Source of the DNA: Segetibacter sp.
Lineage (GTDB): Bacteria; Bacteroidota; Bacteroidia; Chitinophagales; Chitinophagaceae
Assembly (NCBI RefSeq): GCF_025963695.1
Contig: NZ_JAOQAH010000101.1
Location: forward strand, 1-57,676
Length of the DNA stretch: 57,676 nt
Direction: 5' to 3'
Shown here: piece after piece, positions 1 to 9,020 of the stretch
How positions within the stretch are numbered: position 1 is the stretch's first letter
Layout of the letters: each line of letters begins with the position of its first letter
Notes under the pieces: generated by a model
What the model was told of the DNA's origin: nothing
Database searches by the model: none
What the model saw: the letters and a program-made list of their open reading frames with translations, nothing else
Translations under genes and position numbers: made by a program

Positions 1-298
1 GGATAGTTTGTGGGAGATCTTTTATTGATTGAAATAACAAAGTTTCAAGTTGTTCTTTTATTGTAACGAACGCTGGTTGGTGCCGATATTTTTTACGAAC
101 GGCGACAACATCATAATGAACCGTTATAGAACTGTATGCAGGAACAATATCTTTTACTCCAACAAAACAAGCTTCTTTTATAGCGTGTGATGTAGCTAAT
201 ACTCGTCGATTAACGGCTTCAGCAATCGCAGGTTCGTAATTAATAATGACTGCCGAGTCTCCTAGAGGGCAAATAATGGGTTGTGTTTTTTTAACCAT
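1..298 (-). CDS. pxpB: 5-oxoprolinase subunit B (KipI/PxpB family), partial
   Basis: The window edge cuts this gene; the first 99 residues are visible, starting at the ATG complementary to 296-298. Near the N-terminus the motif PLGDSAVIINY, and further on VPAYSSITVHYD, are hallmarks of the PxpB/KipI/allophanate hydrolase subunit 1 family. Known role: with PxpA and PxpC it forms the cytosolic ATP-dependent 5-oxoprolinase that opens pyroglutamate to glutamate. The partner genes normally lie downstream, which here is outside the window. The 87-base gap to the next gene holds a dispersed repeat copy. In Bacillus the homologue KipI inhibits a kinase, so the enzymatic role is inferred by family. 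Confidence 0.8.
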   Translation of the reverse strand, partial: MVKKTQPIICPLGDSAVIINYEPAIAEAVNRRVLATSHAIKEACFVGVKDIVPAYSSITVHYDVVAVRKKYRHQPAFVTIKEQLETLLFQSIKDLPQTI

Positions 299-327
299 AC
301 ATTAAAGAGGCTTATACAGGTTATAAC

Positions 328-350
328 GTATAAGTGTGCGACGCAACGAC
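328..350 (+). repeat. Dispersed dyad element, copy 1
   Basis: Reads ATAAGTGTGCGACGCAACGA around a TGCGACGCA core at 337-345. It lies between the starts of pxpB and the end of the upstream phosphatase-fold gene. Member of a 12-copy intergenic family in this window; this is the C/G subtype. Confidence 0.75.
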
Positions 351-385
351 TGATGAGAAAAGAGATAAAGTCGGTTACAAAAAGG

Positions 386-1492
386 TTACTTAATACCAAG
401 GTCGGCCACCAACATCAGGTGGTCGCTCAGGTCTTCATCCACCAGGTCGAATTGCTGTACGTAAAAATTATTGTCGGGCAATATATAGTCGATTCTAAGA
501 GTGGGTGCAAGTGCAATGTAAGTGCGGCCAATACCTAACGAGGTTGTAAGAAAAACGTCTTGCCAGTCTTTTCGTATATGAAAATAAGTATAACTGTTAG
601 GAACGTCATTAAAGTCTCCACAAATAATAGTTGGATAAGGAGAGTGGTCTAAAGCCTTTCTTACAATGTCTGCCTGTTCGCCTCTTTTAGTATAAGCAAG
701 CTTCATTTTTTGCAAAAGGCTTTTTGACGCCGGCAGTGTTTTATTCTCTGTATTTTTTATGATTTCTATACCCTCATAATCTTCTTGTTTAAACTTAAAG
801 GACTGTAGGTGGGTGGTAAATATTCTGACAATTTTTTTAGGCGTAGCTATGTCAGCATATATAAGACTTTCACTGGAGTTTCCAGGAAAACGGATTTTAC
901 CTGAATCGACGATGGGGTATTTTGAGAAGATAATGCAGCCGGCCTGGTAACCTTGTTTACGTCGTTCAAAGTCTTTTGAGAAATAGTGGTAGGGATAGAA
1001 TTCTTTAAACCTGCGAAGGTTGTTTTGAGCAGCAGAGTTGTTGAATTCCTGCAAACAAATAATATCGGGTTTTTGTGCCATAATGGCTTCAGGAATTGTG
1101 GCGCGGTCTATTCTCTTTTTATCGGCTTTGTTGCTTAAACCCTCGAAGCTTCTTGTATTCCAATCAACAATGCGAAGGTAAGTGCTGTCTTTTTTTTCAG
1201 TAAAAGTTTCGTATTTATTCGTAGCAAATAACACGCTCAATTGTTTCCAACCTATTAGTAACGCGATGATAGGAATGAGTGACCAGGACGGTTTTGCGAC
1301 CCACCAAAAAAAGATAAAAAATACCAGCAGCAAGGCCATGTAGGGAACCGAAAGACCCATAATACCCATAAACCACCAGGTTGAAGGATTTAAATAGGGT
1401 ACAAGACAGGCGATAAGAAAGATACCCGCTATAATACAGTTGATTACAAGAAAAAAGCGACTAAAAACTTTTCGAACCTTTCCACCTGCCAT
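386..1492 (-). CDS. Membrane-anchored endonuclease/exonuclease/phosphatase family protein (copy 2 of tandem pair)
   Basis: A 368-residue protein from the ATG at 1492; a TTG six codons upstream is possible but less likely. The N-terminal ~90 residues contain three hydrophobic segments, and the C-terminal 270 form the EEP fold. Visible active-site residues are N112 in VDWNTRSF, E149 in CLQEF, D293 and N295 in CGDFND, D335 in RIDYI and the final SDH at 356-358. The family hydrolyses phosphodiesters (nucleases, lipid or inositol phosphatases); the substrate cannot be told from sequence. The membrane anchor argues for a surface or lipid-related role. It ends a five-gene operon, 51 bases after its paralogue. 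Confidence 0.88.
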   Translation of the reverse strand: MAGGKVRKVFSRFFLVINCIIAGIFLIACLVPYLNPSTWWFMGIMGLSVPYMALLLVFFIFFWWVAKPSWSLIPIIALLIGWKQLSVLFATNKYETFTEKKDSTYLRIVDWNTRSFEGLSNKADKKRIDRATIPEAIMAQKPDIICLQEFNNSAAQNNLRRFKEFYPYHYFSKDFERRKQGYQAGCIIFSKYPIVDSGKIRFPGNSSESLIYADIATPKKIVRIFTTHLQSFKFKQEDYEGIEIIKNTENKTLPASKSLLQKMKLAYTKRGEQADIVRKALDHSPYPTIICGDFNDVPNSYTYFHIRKDWQDVFLTTSLGIGRTYIALAPTLRIDYILPDNNFYVQQFDLVDEDLSDHLMLVADLGIK

Positions 1493-1543
1493 AGTGTAAA
1501 TATAAAGCAATTAATTAGCAGCAAGTTAGATGAAAAACTTGCA

Positions 1544-2659
1544 TTATTCCTTCCATTTTACGTCAACAAACTGCGGAAAGTGATCAGATAAATGCACTTC
1601 GTCTCTACCAAAACTTTTTATAGAAAGTTTTTTATCAATGAATAAAAAATCAATCCGAAGCGTTTTGGGAAGACTGTCCATTGTAGCTCCTAAACCGCAT
1701 CCTTTTAATTTAAAAGCATCTTGTAGATTAGCAGACATTGTGCGGTAAGGATAAGAGGTTGGAACCGAATTCATGTCAGTTCCTATAATTACGGGGAAAG
1801 GACTTTTGTTGATGGCACTTTTTGCAATTAAGGCTTCTTTTGAGTGAGCCTGTGCAAACGATTTTAATTTACTGAATTTCGAGTCTAAATAAACAAAATT
1901 TGAATCGCCGTAAAACCTGACGCGGTTTCCGGTTTCGGAGGGATTTGCAAATAAATTAAGTGATTTGAAATGAGTCGAGAAAATTCGGATTGTTTTGTTC
2001 TGAAAAGAGATATCTGCTGAAGTTAAGTATTCTGTATATGAGGGATCTCCTAACAGCACTTTTGATGAAGCGATAATGGGAGTTTTAGAAAAGATGGCTG
2101 AACCAGTTGCAATAGTTCCGTAGTTGGCTATCAGATTTATCTCATCAGTTCTATTGACATACAAGTATCCCATTTTTTTTAAATCTTCTGTGTTTGAAAA
2201 TGTTCCCTTTACATAGTGTTCTGCAAACTCTTGTACACACAACACATCAGGATTAACCATGGCGATATAATCAAACATTCGTTTTCTGATTGAATGTATC
2301 GTATCCATACCAATAGAAGGATTGTCGAAGCCTTTAACGTTCCAGGTTAAGATACGTAGTGACCCTGTGTCTTTAGCGATGGTTGACTTAACGAAAGGGT
2401 TAAGGGCGAAAGTGGAAGAAAGGTTTTGAAAACCAACGAAAAACAGCAGGATTAAAAATAATGCAGCTTGCCTTCTAATAAACAGCCAAAGGAAGGCAAG
2501 TATAAGTATGACAGCTGCAAGGTATGGAAACCCTAAAGCCAAAAAAGCCATTGGCCAAAAATGTACAGGGCTAATATAGGGTGTAAAACAACTGGCAAAA
2601 TAAGCAAGAGCCGATATAAGAGTAATAACGGCAAGTACCGTAAAAAAGAATTTCTTCAT
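1544..2659 (-). CDS. Membrane-anchored endonuclease/exonuclease/phosphatase family protein (copy 1 of tandem pair)
   Basis: A 371-residue protein with the same plan as its downstream neighbour: about three N-terminal membrane segments, then an EEP catalytic domain. Visible residues are N107 in LTWNVKGF, E144 in CVQEF, the IGTDMNSVP loop and a terminal LSDH motif. The GDxN loop reads TDMN, which keeps the metal-binding Asp and Asn. The two paralogues evidently arose by tandem duplication but are strongly diverged. Only three bases separate it from the rhomboid gene upstream, so translational coupling is likely. Substrate unknown. Confidence 0.88.
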   Translation of the reverse strand: MKKFFFTVLAVITLISALAYFASCFTPYISPVHFWPMAFLALGFPYLAAVILILAFLWLFIRRQAALFLILLFFVGFQNLSSTFALNPFVKSTIAKDTGSLRILTWNVKGFDNPSIGMDTIHSIRKRMFDYIAMVNPDVLCVQEFAEHYVKGTFSNTEDLKKMGYLYVNRTDEINLIANYGTIATGSAIFSKTPIIASSKVLLGDPSYTEYLTSADISFQNKTIRIFSTHFKSLNLFANPSETGNRVRFYGDSNFVYLDSKFSKLKSFAQAHSKEALIAKSAINKSPFPVIIGTDMNSVPTSYPYRTMSANLQDAFKLKGCGLGATMDSLPKTLRIDFLFIDKKLSIKSFGRDEVHLSDHFPQFVDVKWKE

Positions 2660-2662
2660 TAA

Positions 2663-3583
2663 CTACAACTCTTCTGTGCTTGCTTTTTTCAGAAAATCTT
2701 TCTCATCTTCTGTTAAAGAACTGTAGCCTTTGTGATGAATTTTGTCCAGCAAATCGTCAACCCTTTGTTGGGTTACATGAGGGGTTTTTTCGAACGGCTT
2801 CTGGTTCGATTTATAAAACAATTGATTTTTAGTAGGATTTTTAATGTGTTTTTTTTCCGGGCGGAATAAGTCGTCTGCCCAATGCACCAGGTCCACCATC
2901 CACCGGCTCCAGTCGTTGCCTCTTTCAAGTTGCCAAATAAATATATAACCCATTAAGCCACCGGCAACGAGGGCGCCTATATGACCAGGGTTTCCTCCTA
3001 CTGTTCCTACGCGGATAATAACAAAGACCGCCGCCAATCCCCATAAAGGAACATTGAATTTTGGAAGAAGTCTTAGTTTGTATTGCGGCGCAGTAGCAGT
3101 AGTGGCTACTGCCAGAGCCATTAGTGCCGGCCCAGACCCTAACAGCGGATATGTGTTGTTTCCGTTTTCCCTTAAAGATGGAATTAAATTAATAATGAGT
3201 AAAAAGAAAACAGAACCAGCTAAACCGCCATATAAATAGACGGGGATAAGTTTACGGTTGCCTGCAAGATTCTGGAAAATATAACCAAAGCCCCAAAGCC
3301 ACAACATGCTACTGATGAGTTCAAGCAGTTTGTAATGAGAAAACATGTATATCAGTAATGTCCAGGGACGGGAAGCAAAAACCGATGGTTGAGCCGGGAC
3401 CGAAATATAATTCAAAACCTGGGATTCGAAAACGCCCTCAGCCCCATTATTTATAGAGTAAACAAGTTTTGTAAAGTTGAGCAAAATGTAAACAATGATA
3501 TTGAAAATGATCAGCAGGACAAGGGAGTTTCCATCCTGTCCAAGCAAAATTCTTTTCCTGCTGTTTTGCTGCAATAAACTCAT
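2663..3583 (-). CDS. Rhomboid family protein with DUF6576-type tail, degenerate motifs
   Basis: A 306-residue polytopic membrane protein. It retains the candidate catalytic Ser (S150, in LGSGPAL) and His (H201, in NPGHIGA), but the usual GxSG reads L-G-S-G. The TM2 HxxxxHxxxN motif has become H83...E88...S92, so the oxyanion Asn is lost. A hydrophilic C-terminal extension at about 275-303 (DDLLDKIHHKGYSSLTEDEK) matches the DUF6576 tail known on Bacteroidota rhomboids. It may be a low-activity protease or a pseudoprotease that partners the canonical rhomboid encoded 30 bases upstream. Family assignment is firm; activity is uncertain. Confidence 0.85.
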   Translation of the reverse strand: MSLLQQNSRKRILLGQDGNSLVLLIIFNIIVYILLNFTKLVYSINNGAEGVFESQVLNYISVPAQPSVFASRPWTLLIYMFSHYKLLELISSMLWLWGFGYIFQNLAGNRKLIPVYLYGGLAGSVFFLLIINLIPSLRENGNNTYPLLGSGPALMALAVATTATAPQYKLRLLPKFNVPLWGLAAVFVIIRVGTVGGNPGHIGALVAGGLMGYIFIWQLERGNDWSRWMVDLVHWADDLFRPEKKHIKNPTKNQLFYKSNQKPFEKTPHVTQQRVDDLLDKIHHKGYSSLTEDEKDFLKKASTEEL

Positions 3584-3613
3584 TTCATTTAATGTTAAAG
3601 CGAACTCTTTAAG

Positions 3614-4438
3614 TTAATAAAAATTTTTTCGATCCTTTCTGTTCCACGTAAGTACTAACAAAAAACCAACCAAACCGCCACCAATGTGGGCCCAGTGAGC
3701 GATATTGTCATTTGGATTATTTTGGAAAGCTGAAAAAATCTCGTAGCCAAAATAAGCCAGGCCAATCCATTTAGCTTGTATCCCAATAACAAAGTATAAA
3801 TATAATTTCCTGTTAGGAAATAAATAAATATATGCAGCTAAAACGCCAAAAACAGCACCGCTGGCACCTATCGTAGGGTCGCTTATGACCGCATATGTAA
3901 AGTTTGAAATGTACTGAACTACCTCGTTTGCACTACCACTATTGCCGGGATCGGATAAATAGTTTTGTAGAACCGATACTGCCTGGGGGCGCTGATCAAG
4001 TCCAAACTGATTATAAAATGCCATAAAAGTATCAGCATTTGGGTGCACCCTTACAGCATAAAACTGATTTACCAGGTCGTGCCACTGAAACCACAGCCAG
4101 AGCAACTGAATTAAAGCTGCACCAATACCACATAAAAAATAGAAAGTAAGAAACCTTTTTGGCCCCCACATATCTTCGAGCTCCGAACCAAACATCCAAA
4201 GGGCAAACATGTTGTACAGCAGGTGCATGAAATTACCATGTAGAAACATGTGGGTGATAATTTGCCACGGTTGAAAAAGAGGCGACTTTACATGATGCAA
4301 GCCAAACAAATCCTCCATATCTATAAACCCGCCTTTGCCAATAGTACTCTGTGCCAAAAACACCAGGACATTTATTATAAGCAAGTTCTTAATAATTGTG
4401 GGAAGATTCCTGTAGCTGGTGGGACTGTATTGATTCAT
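3614..4438 (-). CDS. Rhomboid family intramembrane serine protease
   Basis: A 274-residue membrane protease with a complete catalytic set: TM2 H67...H72...N76, the GASG motif with nucleophile S193, and H251 in WAHIGGG. Known role: cleaves single-pass membrane proteins within or next to the bilayer. An unusually long loop of ~65 residues (about 120-185) separates the two halves and probably faces the periplasm. It is second in the operon after rlmD (37-base gap). Substrates are unknown; no obvious candidate is encoded next door apart from the membrane-anchored phosphatase-fold proteins. Confidence 0.9.
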   Translation of the reverse strand: MNQYSPTSYRNLPTIIKNLLIINVLVFLAQSTIGKGGFIDMEDLFGLHHVKSPLFQPWQIITHMFLHGNFMHLLYNMFALWMFGSELEDMWGPKRFLTFYFLCGIGAALIQLLWLWFQWHDLVNQFYAVRVHPNADTFMAFYNQFGLDQRPQAVSVLQNYLSDPGNSGSANEVVQYISNFTYAVISDPTIGASGAVFGVLAAYIYLFPNRKLYLYFVIGIQAKWIGLAYFGYEIFSAFQNNPNDNIAHWAHIGGGLVGFLLVLTWNRKDRKNFY

Positions 4439-4475
4439 GTTATTAAAAAGTCTGTCAAAGGTATGCTGCTAAAAG

Positions 4476-5876
4476 TTATCGAAGTTTTAATTGAACTACG
4501 TTTTCAATATGTAGCGTATGAGGAAACATGTCTACCGGCTGGATTTTAGTTACATCATATTTTTCGTTCAAAAGGCTCAAATCACGTGCTTGTGTAGCAG
4601 GGTTGCAACTAACGTAAACAACTATTGGTGCTGCTATATGAAGCAACTTTCTCACCAGTTTTTCGTGCATACCAGCCCGGGGCGGGTCAGTAATAATAAC
4701 ATCGGGCCGGCCGTTGCTTTCAAAAAATGCATCATCACAAATGTCTATTACATCGCCAGCAAAAAAAGCCGCGTTTTCAAGATGGTTTAAAAGTGCATTT
4801 TCTTTTGCGTCGGCTATAGCCTCTTCAACTACCTCAACACCTACAATCTTTTTAGCCAGTTTACTTACAAAAATGCCAATACTACCGGTACCACAATACA
4901 AATCGTACACCGTTTGTGTTCCGTTTAGTTCAGCAAACTGGCGTGTTACCTGGTATAATTTTTCCCCCTGCTTCGTATTGGTTTGAAAAAAGGATTTAGG
5001 CGAGATCTTAAATTCAAAGTCTTCGAGCCTTTCTATAATATAACCTTTACCGCAGAAAGCGATTGGCTGAAGATCGTACAGGCTGTCATTTCGTTTAGTG
5101 TTAATTGTATATAACAGGGTAGTTATCTGCGGGAATTTATTTTGAATGAATTCCAGCAATGAAGCCTGGGTGTTTTTGTCTTCGTAACCTACCACAAGGT
5201 TTACCATTATTTCGCCGGTAGTGGCAATCCGGATGAGCAGGTTGCGCAGGTAACCGGTATGGTTTCGAATATCATAATGGCTTAGCCCGTGTTGTTTAGC
5301 ATAATCCCAAACGGCTAACCGAATAAAATTTGTAGGCTCTTCCTGTAAGTGGCATTCATAAATCGGAACAACTTTATCAAAAAAGCCCCGGGCATGAAAA
5401 CCGGCCACATTTTCGTCGGGAGTAACATCAGGGTTGTTTAGTTCTTCTGCTAAAAGAAACCTCTTATTAGAAAAAGTGTATTCCATTTTGTTGCGATACC
5501 GCGTTGTTTGCTCCGCGCCAATAATAGGCATTATATCGGGCAAGGCAACTTTGCCAATTCGCTGAAGGTTGTCGGTAACCTGCTGCTGCTTGTATTGTAG
5601 CTGTTGCGCATAAGGAAGCATTTGCCACTGGCATCCACCGCAAACACCAAAATGCTGGCAAAAAGGTTCAACCCTTAAGTCACTATATTTATGATAATGG
5701 ATGGCAATTCCTTCGCCCCAGTCTTTTTTATTTTTCTGCAATAGCACATCTACTTCATCACCCGGAATAGTGTTTTCAACAAAAATTACTTTTCCTTCCA
5801 CCCGCGCCAATGATTTGCCTTCGGCCGCGTAATTTTCCATCAACACGTTATGCAATACCACTTTTTTCCTTCTCAT
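4476..5876 (-). CDS. rlmD: 23S rRNA (uracil-C5)-methyltransferase, RlmD/RumA type
   Basis: A 466-residue SAM-dependent tRNA/rRNA uracil-5 methyltransferase. The N-terminal TRAM domain is followed by the iron-sulfur ligands C73, C79, C82 and C175. The SAM motif is DLYCGTGSIG at 325-334, motif IV is DPPRAG at ~397, and the catalytic Cys is C424 in YVSCNP. The closing LHIE matches the family end. Known role: forms m5U in 23S rRNA. RlmD, RlmC and TrmA share these motifs, so the exact target base is inferred. First gene of the operon with the rhomboids. A possible -7 box TACTTTTG lies five bases before the ATG, which would make the message almost leaderless. Confidence 0.9.
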   Translation of the reverse strand: MRRKKVVLHNVLMENYAAEGKSLARVEGKVIFVENTIPGDEVDVLLQKNKKDWGEGIAIHYHKYSDLRVEPFCQHFGVCGGCQWQMLPYAQQLQYKQQQVTDNLQRIGKVALPDIMPIIGAEQTTRYRNKMEYTFSNKRFLLAEELNNPDVTPDENVAGFHARGFFDKVVPIYECHLQEEPTNFIRLAVWDYAKQHGLSHYDIRNHTGYLRNLLIRIATTGEIMVNLVVGYEDKNTQASLLEFIQNKFPQITTLLYTINTKRNDSLYDLQPIAFCGKGYIIERLEDFEFKISPKSFFQTNTKQGEKLYQVTRQFAELNGTQTVYDLYCGTGSIGIFVSKLAKKIVGVEVVEEAIADAKENALLNHLENAAFFAGDVIDICDDAFFESNGRPDVIITDPPRAGMHEKLVRKLLHIAAPIVVYVSCNPATQARDLSLLNEKYDVTKIQPVDMFPHTLHIENVVQLKLR

Positions 5877-6298
5877 TTGGCAAAAGTAGTTATTCCAATA
5901 CTTTAGTATTTCCTAAAGAATAACAGCACAATAAAAACGTTATCGTACGTACCATAGTCATTCAAAAGCCTAAACGGAGCGTCGCAACCAAAGCTGAAGA
6001 AGAACGAAATGCCGGCTAAAAAAGCAATCACCAGCTGTCAATTTTAAGAAGTGATTGCGAGGAGGATTCTATCTTAGTAGTGAGCAAAGTAACTTCTGTC
6101 AACATCGTTGTGTCACTCCCTTCTACAATGGAATGCTTATGCAACTTTTTTTGCATTTGTTAAGCGAGCAGCAGATCCATGGGGGAGGTAGGTTGCCCAA
6201 ATTCTTCGTATACAGCAGCAGCAGTAATTAACAAATTGAAAAAGCGATCTGACAGTTTTAAAGATATTTTTACAGTTAATCCTATTTATAGAAACAGT
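5877..6298. other. Divergent intergenic region with one clear and one weak dyad element
   Basis: 422 bases between divergent genes. Nothing coding was recognised. It holds a clear repeat copy at 6101-6127 and a degenerate core, GAGCGTCGCAAC at 5977-5988, that fits the 12-base core consensus but lacks the flanks. Confidence 0.6.
6101..6127 (-). repeat. Dispersed dyad element, copy 2
   Basis: Read on the minus strand it contains GAGTGACACAACGATGTTG. T/A subtype; one outer base of the dyad is broken (A instead of T). Confidence 0.75.
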
Positions 6299-7798
6299 AT
6301 GAGGCATTACTTACTAACAAGCCTGGCGGTTGTAATAATAAGCCTGGTTTCGACAGCACAAAATAAAGCTATAAAAAAGACGGCTGCTCCGGCAGTTAAA
6401 ACTACAGGAGGCTATCATATTCCTATTACGCTCACTCCCTATAAAAACACCTGGGTTTATCTTGGATGTTATTTTGGTAAATACAAAAACCTTTCAGACT
6501 CCGCCTTTTTAAATGAAAAAGGCCAAGGCGTTTTTAAAGGCAAGGAAAAGCTGCCGCAGGGAATTTACTTTGCAGTGTCTCCGCAGAAATACCTTCTGTT
6601 TGAATTTTTAATGGATAAGGAGCAAAACTTTTCAATAAAAGCAGATACAACCAACCTTGCAAATGTTGCAATCACAGGTTCTGCCGATAACCAGATGTTC
6701 CAGGAATACACACGTTTTCTTGCACAAAAAACTCCTATGCTTACAGCCTTGCAAAAACAACTGGCCGAAGCAAAGACTGCCCGCGACTCTGGTGTCATTA
6801 AAACCACGATGGCTAAGGCCAATAAGGAATTGCAGGATTATAGAGAAAGTTTTACAAAAGCCCATCCCACCTCTATGCTTGCCAGCTTTTTTTATGGCAT
6901 GAAACGGCCTGAGATACCGGCAATACCTATAGGTAAAAATGGTAAAGCAGACTCAACCTATCCTTACCGATATGTAAAAGACAATTGGTGGCAAGGCGTT
7001 GCGTTTGACGATGAGAGCCTGGTACGCACCCCTTTTTTTGAACCAAAGCTGGAGGAATATTTTAAGTACTATGTGGCTCCTGAAGCAGATTCAATTATTA
7101 GTGAGGTGAACTACATGCTATTGGTATCGCGCGAAAGCCGCGAAATGTTTAAGTACCTGTTGGGCAAGTTTACCGATAAGTACATTAACCCCGAATACAT
7201 GGGACAGGAAAAGGTGTTTTTGTTTCTTTTTGATAAATACTACAGTAAAGGTGATACGGCCTGGCTCAATGCAAAACAAACAAAATTCATTTTCGATCGT
7301 GCTTACAGCTTAATGGCAAACCAATTAGGCGAACCGGCAGCGGACCTTAAAATGGTAGACACCACTGGTAAACCAGTTACTTTATACGGTATAAATGCAC
7401 CTTACACGTTTGTTACTTTTTGGGATCCAAATTGCGGACACTGTAAAGAAACGGTTCCACGAGTTGATTCTATTTACCGGGCAAAGTGGAAAGCGCTGGG
7501 AGTAAAATTAGTTGGTGTAAACGTAGACGAAGGCGCTAATCCCGCATGGAAAAAGTTTGTTAACGAACACAAGCTGGAAGGATGGGCTCATATCTACCAG
7601 ACAAAAGCGGCCAGGGATGAAGAGACTAAAAAAGGCGCTGCCAATTTCAGGCAATTGTACGACGTATATAAAACCCCCACGTTGTATTTGCTAGACGCTC
7701 AAAAACGAATTATAGGAAAAATGTTGAGCCTCGAACAATTTGACGACGTGCTTACCGCGAAAACGAAAGCCGCAGCCCTAAAGGGAGGAGATAAATAA
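6299..7798 (+). CDS. Secreted TlpA-like thiol-disulfide oxidoreductase
   Basis: The chosen ATG at 6299 begins a clear signal peptide (MRHYLLTSLAVVIISLVSTA); the frame stays open 40 codons further upstream but that stretch is not signal-like. The 499-residue product has a beta-rich N-terminal part (~40-135, DUF4369-like), a helical middle (~140-350, DUF5106-like) and a C-terminal thioredoxin fold with the redox pair C379-G-H-C382. Known family role: periplasmic or surface thiol-disulfide exchange (TlpA/ResA group). The partner is not evident. Monocistronic; a terminator lies downstream at 7963. Confidence 0.88.
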   Translation: MRHYLLTSLAVVIISLVSTAQNKAIKKTAAPAVKTTGGYHIPITLTPYKNTWVYLGCYFGKYKNLSDSAFLNEKGQGVFKGKEKLPQGIYFAVSPQKYLLFEFLMDKEQNFSIKADTTNLANVAITGSADNQMFQEYTRFLAQKTPMLTALQKQLAEAKTARDSGVIKTTMAKANKELQDYRESFTKAHPTSMLASFFYGMKRPEIPAIPIGKNGKADSTYPYRYVKDNWWQGVAFDDESLVRTPFFEPKLEEYFKYYVAPEADSIISEVNYMLLVSRESREMFKYLLGKFTDKYINPEYMGQEKVFLFLFDKYYSKGDTAWLNAKQTKFIFDRAYSLMANQLGEPAADLKMVDTTGKPVTLYGINAPYTFVTFWDPNCGHCKETVPRVDSIYRAKWKALGVKLVGVNVDEGANPAWKKFVNEHKLEGWAHIYQTKAARDEETKKGAANFRQLYDVYKTPTLYLLDAQKRIIGKMLSLEQFDDVLTAKTKAAALKGGDK

Positions 7799-7962
7799 AT
7801 GATGACCTGCTAATAGGTTTTTTGAAGACGTCTTTTTTAAAAAAAAAACCAAAAAAACAATTGGCTAAATGAAGAAAGTAGTTGTATTGGCTTTTAATAT
7901 GCAGACGTTATAATAATTACCTGATGCAAAGAAAGCAGGGCCAAAGGTGGGCTTGCAACAAT

Positions 7963-7991
7963 AAAAAAAGAGGGACCGTCCCTCTTTTTTT
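7963..7991. terminator. Bidirectional intrinsic terminator
   Basis: A near-perfect palindrome, GAGGGAC-C-GTCCCTC, flanked by seven A's on the left and seven T's on the right, sits between the convergent TlpA-like gene and metF. It should terminate transcripts from both sides. Confidence 0.9.
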
Positions 7992-8016
7992 ATTTCATTT
8001 ATAAAACCGTTATTTT

Positions 8017-8970
8017 CTATAGTATATCCTTTACCACGTTCCAGATTACTTTTGGTTTTCCCAGGGTATAGTAATGCAACACCGGTACTCCGAACTTTTT
8101 CAATTCTTTACTTTGTTGTGTCAGCCATTCTTGCCCAACGATCTCGCATTCCTGGTCGTTCTTACAACGCATAATGGCATTAGAAAGCTCTGTAGGTATA
8201 TCAACATGAAAAATTCTTGGCAATATTGACAACTGTTTTTTACTGGTAATGGGTTTAAGACCGGGGATGATAGGCGCATCGATCCCTATGGCCCGACACG
8301 CCTTTTGAAAGTCGTAAAATTTTTGATTATCAAAAAACATCTGTGTCATTATATAACTGGCACCAGCATCTACTTTTTCCTTTAGCCTTTGTAAGTCAAT
8401 TTCCGGATTGGGAGATTCAAAATGCTTTTCGGGATAGCCGGCAACACCAATACAAAAATTAGTTTTACCACCATTTCGTATGTCTTCGTCCATGTAAATG
8501 CCGTTATTCAAATCAAGCACCTGCTTTAGTAAATCTATTGCGTAGCTGTGGCCGCCTGGCTCTGGTTCAAAAGAAGCCTCATTCTTAGCTGCATCGCCAC
8601 GCAAAACCAATACGTTCTCTACGTTAAGAAAGTTAAGGTCAATCAGTGCATCTTCCGTTTCCCTCTTATTAAAGCCACCACATATAAAATGAGGAACCGC
8701 ATCTATCTTATAATGGTTCATTATAGAAGCACAAATGCCCACCGTTCCCGGCCGCTTCCTCACTTCAACTTTTTCAAATGTTCCATCCGATTTCTTTTTA
8801 AACATTGTCTCGCTGCGGTGGTAGGTCACATTTATCCACGACGGCTTAAACTCCATTAAAGGATCGAGGTGATCATAAATTGAGCTGATGCTTTTACCTT
8901 TTAATGGCGGCAGTATTTCAAAAGAAACAAGCGTATCCTTAGCTTGATTGAGATGGTCAATAACTTTCAT
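8017..8970 (-). CDS. metF: Methylenetetrahydrofolate reductase
   Basis: A 317-residue cytosolic flavoenzyme that reduces 5,10-methylene-THF to 5-methyl-THF, the methyl donor for methionine synthesis. Family landmarks are the N-terminal SFEILPP stretch, WINVTYHRSE, the HFICGGFN region and the ASYIMTQMFFD segment. Length is typical of MetF. It is a single gene with a strong promoter 21 bases upstream and shares a terminator with the convergent gene. No SAM riboswitch or methionine-gene neighbour is visible. Confidence 0.95.
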   Translation of the reverse strand: MKVIDHLNQAKDTLVSFEILPPLKGKSISSIYDHLDPLMEFKPSWINVTYHRSETMFKKKSDGTFEKVEVRKRPGTVGICASIMNHYKIDAVPHFICGGFNKRETEDALIDLNFLNVENVLVLRGDAAKNEASFEPEPGGHSYAIDLLKQVLDLNNGIYMDEDIRNGGKTNFCIGVAGYPEKHFESPNPEIDLQRLKEKVDAGASYIMTQMFFDNQKFYDFQKACRAIGIDAPIIPGLKPITSKKQLSILPRIFHVDIPTELSNAIMRCKNDQECEIVGQEWLTQQSKELKKFGVPVLHYYTLGKPKVIWNVVKDIL

Positions 8971-8990
8971 CCTTTATATTAAAATTGTTG

Positions 8991-9020
8991 CAAACATAAG
9001 ATGGAAACAGTGAAAAACAA
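8991..9020 (-). promoter_or_regulatory. metF promoter, Bacteroidota sigma-A type
   Basis: On the minus strand a TTG at 9018-9020 is followed by exactly 19 bases and then TATGTTTG at 8991-8998. This fits the Bacteroidota primary-sigma consensus TTG-N19-TAnnTTTG. It lies 20 bases before the metF ATG. Confidence 0.75.

Noticed and set aside
281..538. 85-codon plus-strand frame at the left end
   Set aside because: It overlaps the start of pxpB, a dyad element and the end of the EEP gene on the other strand; no support.
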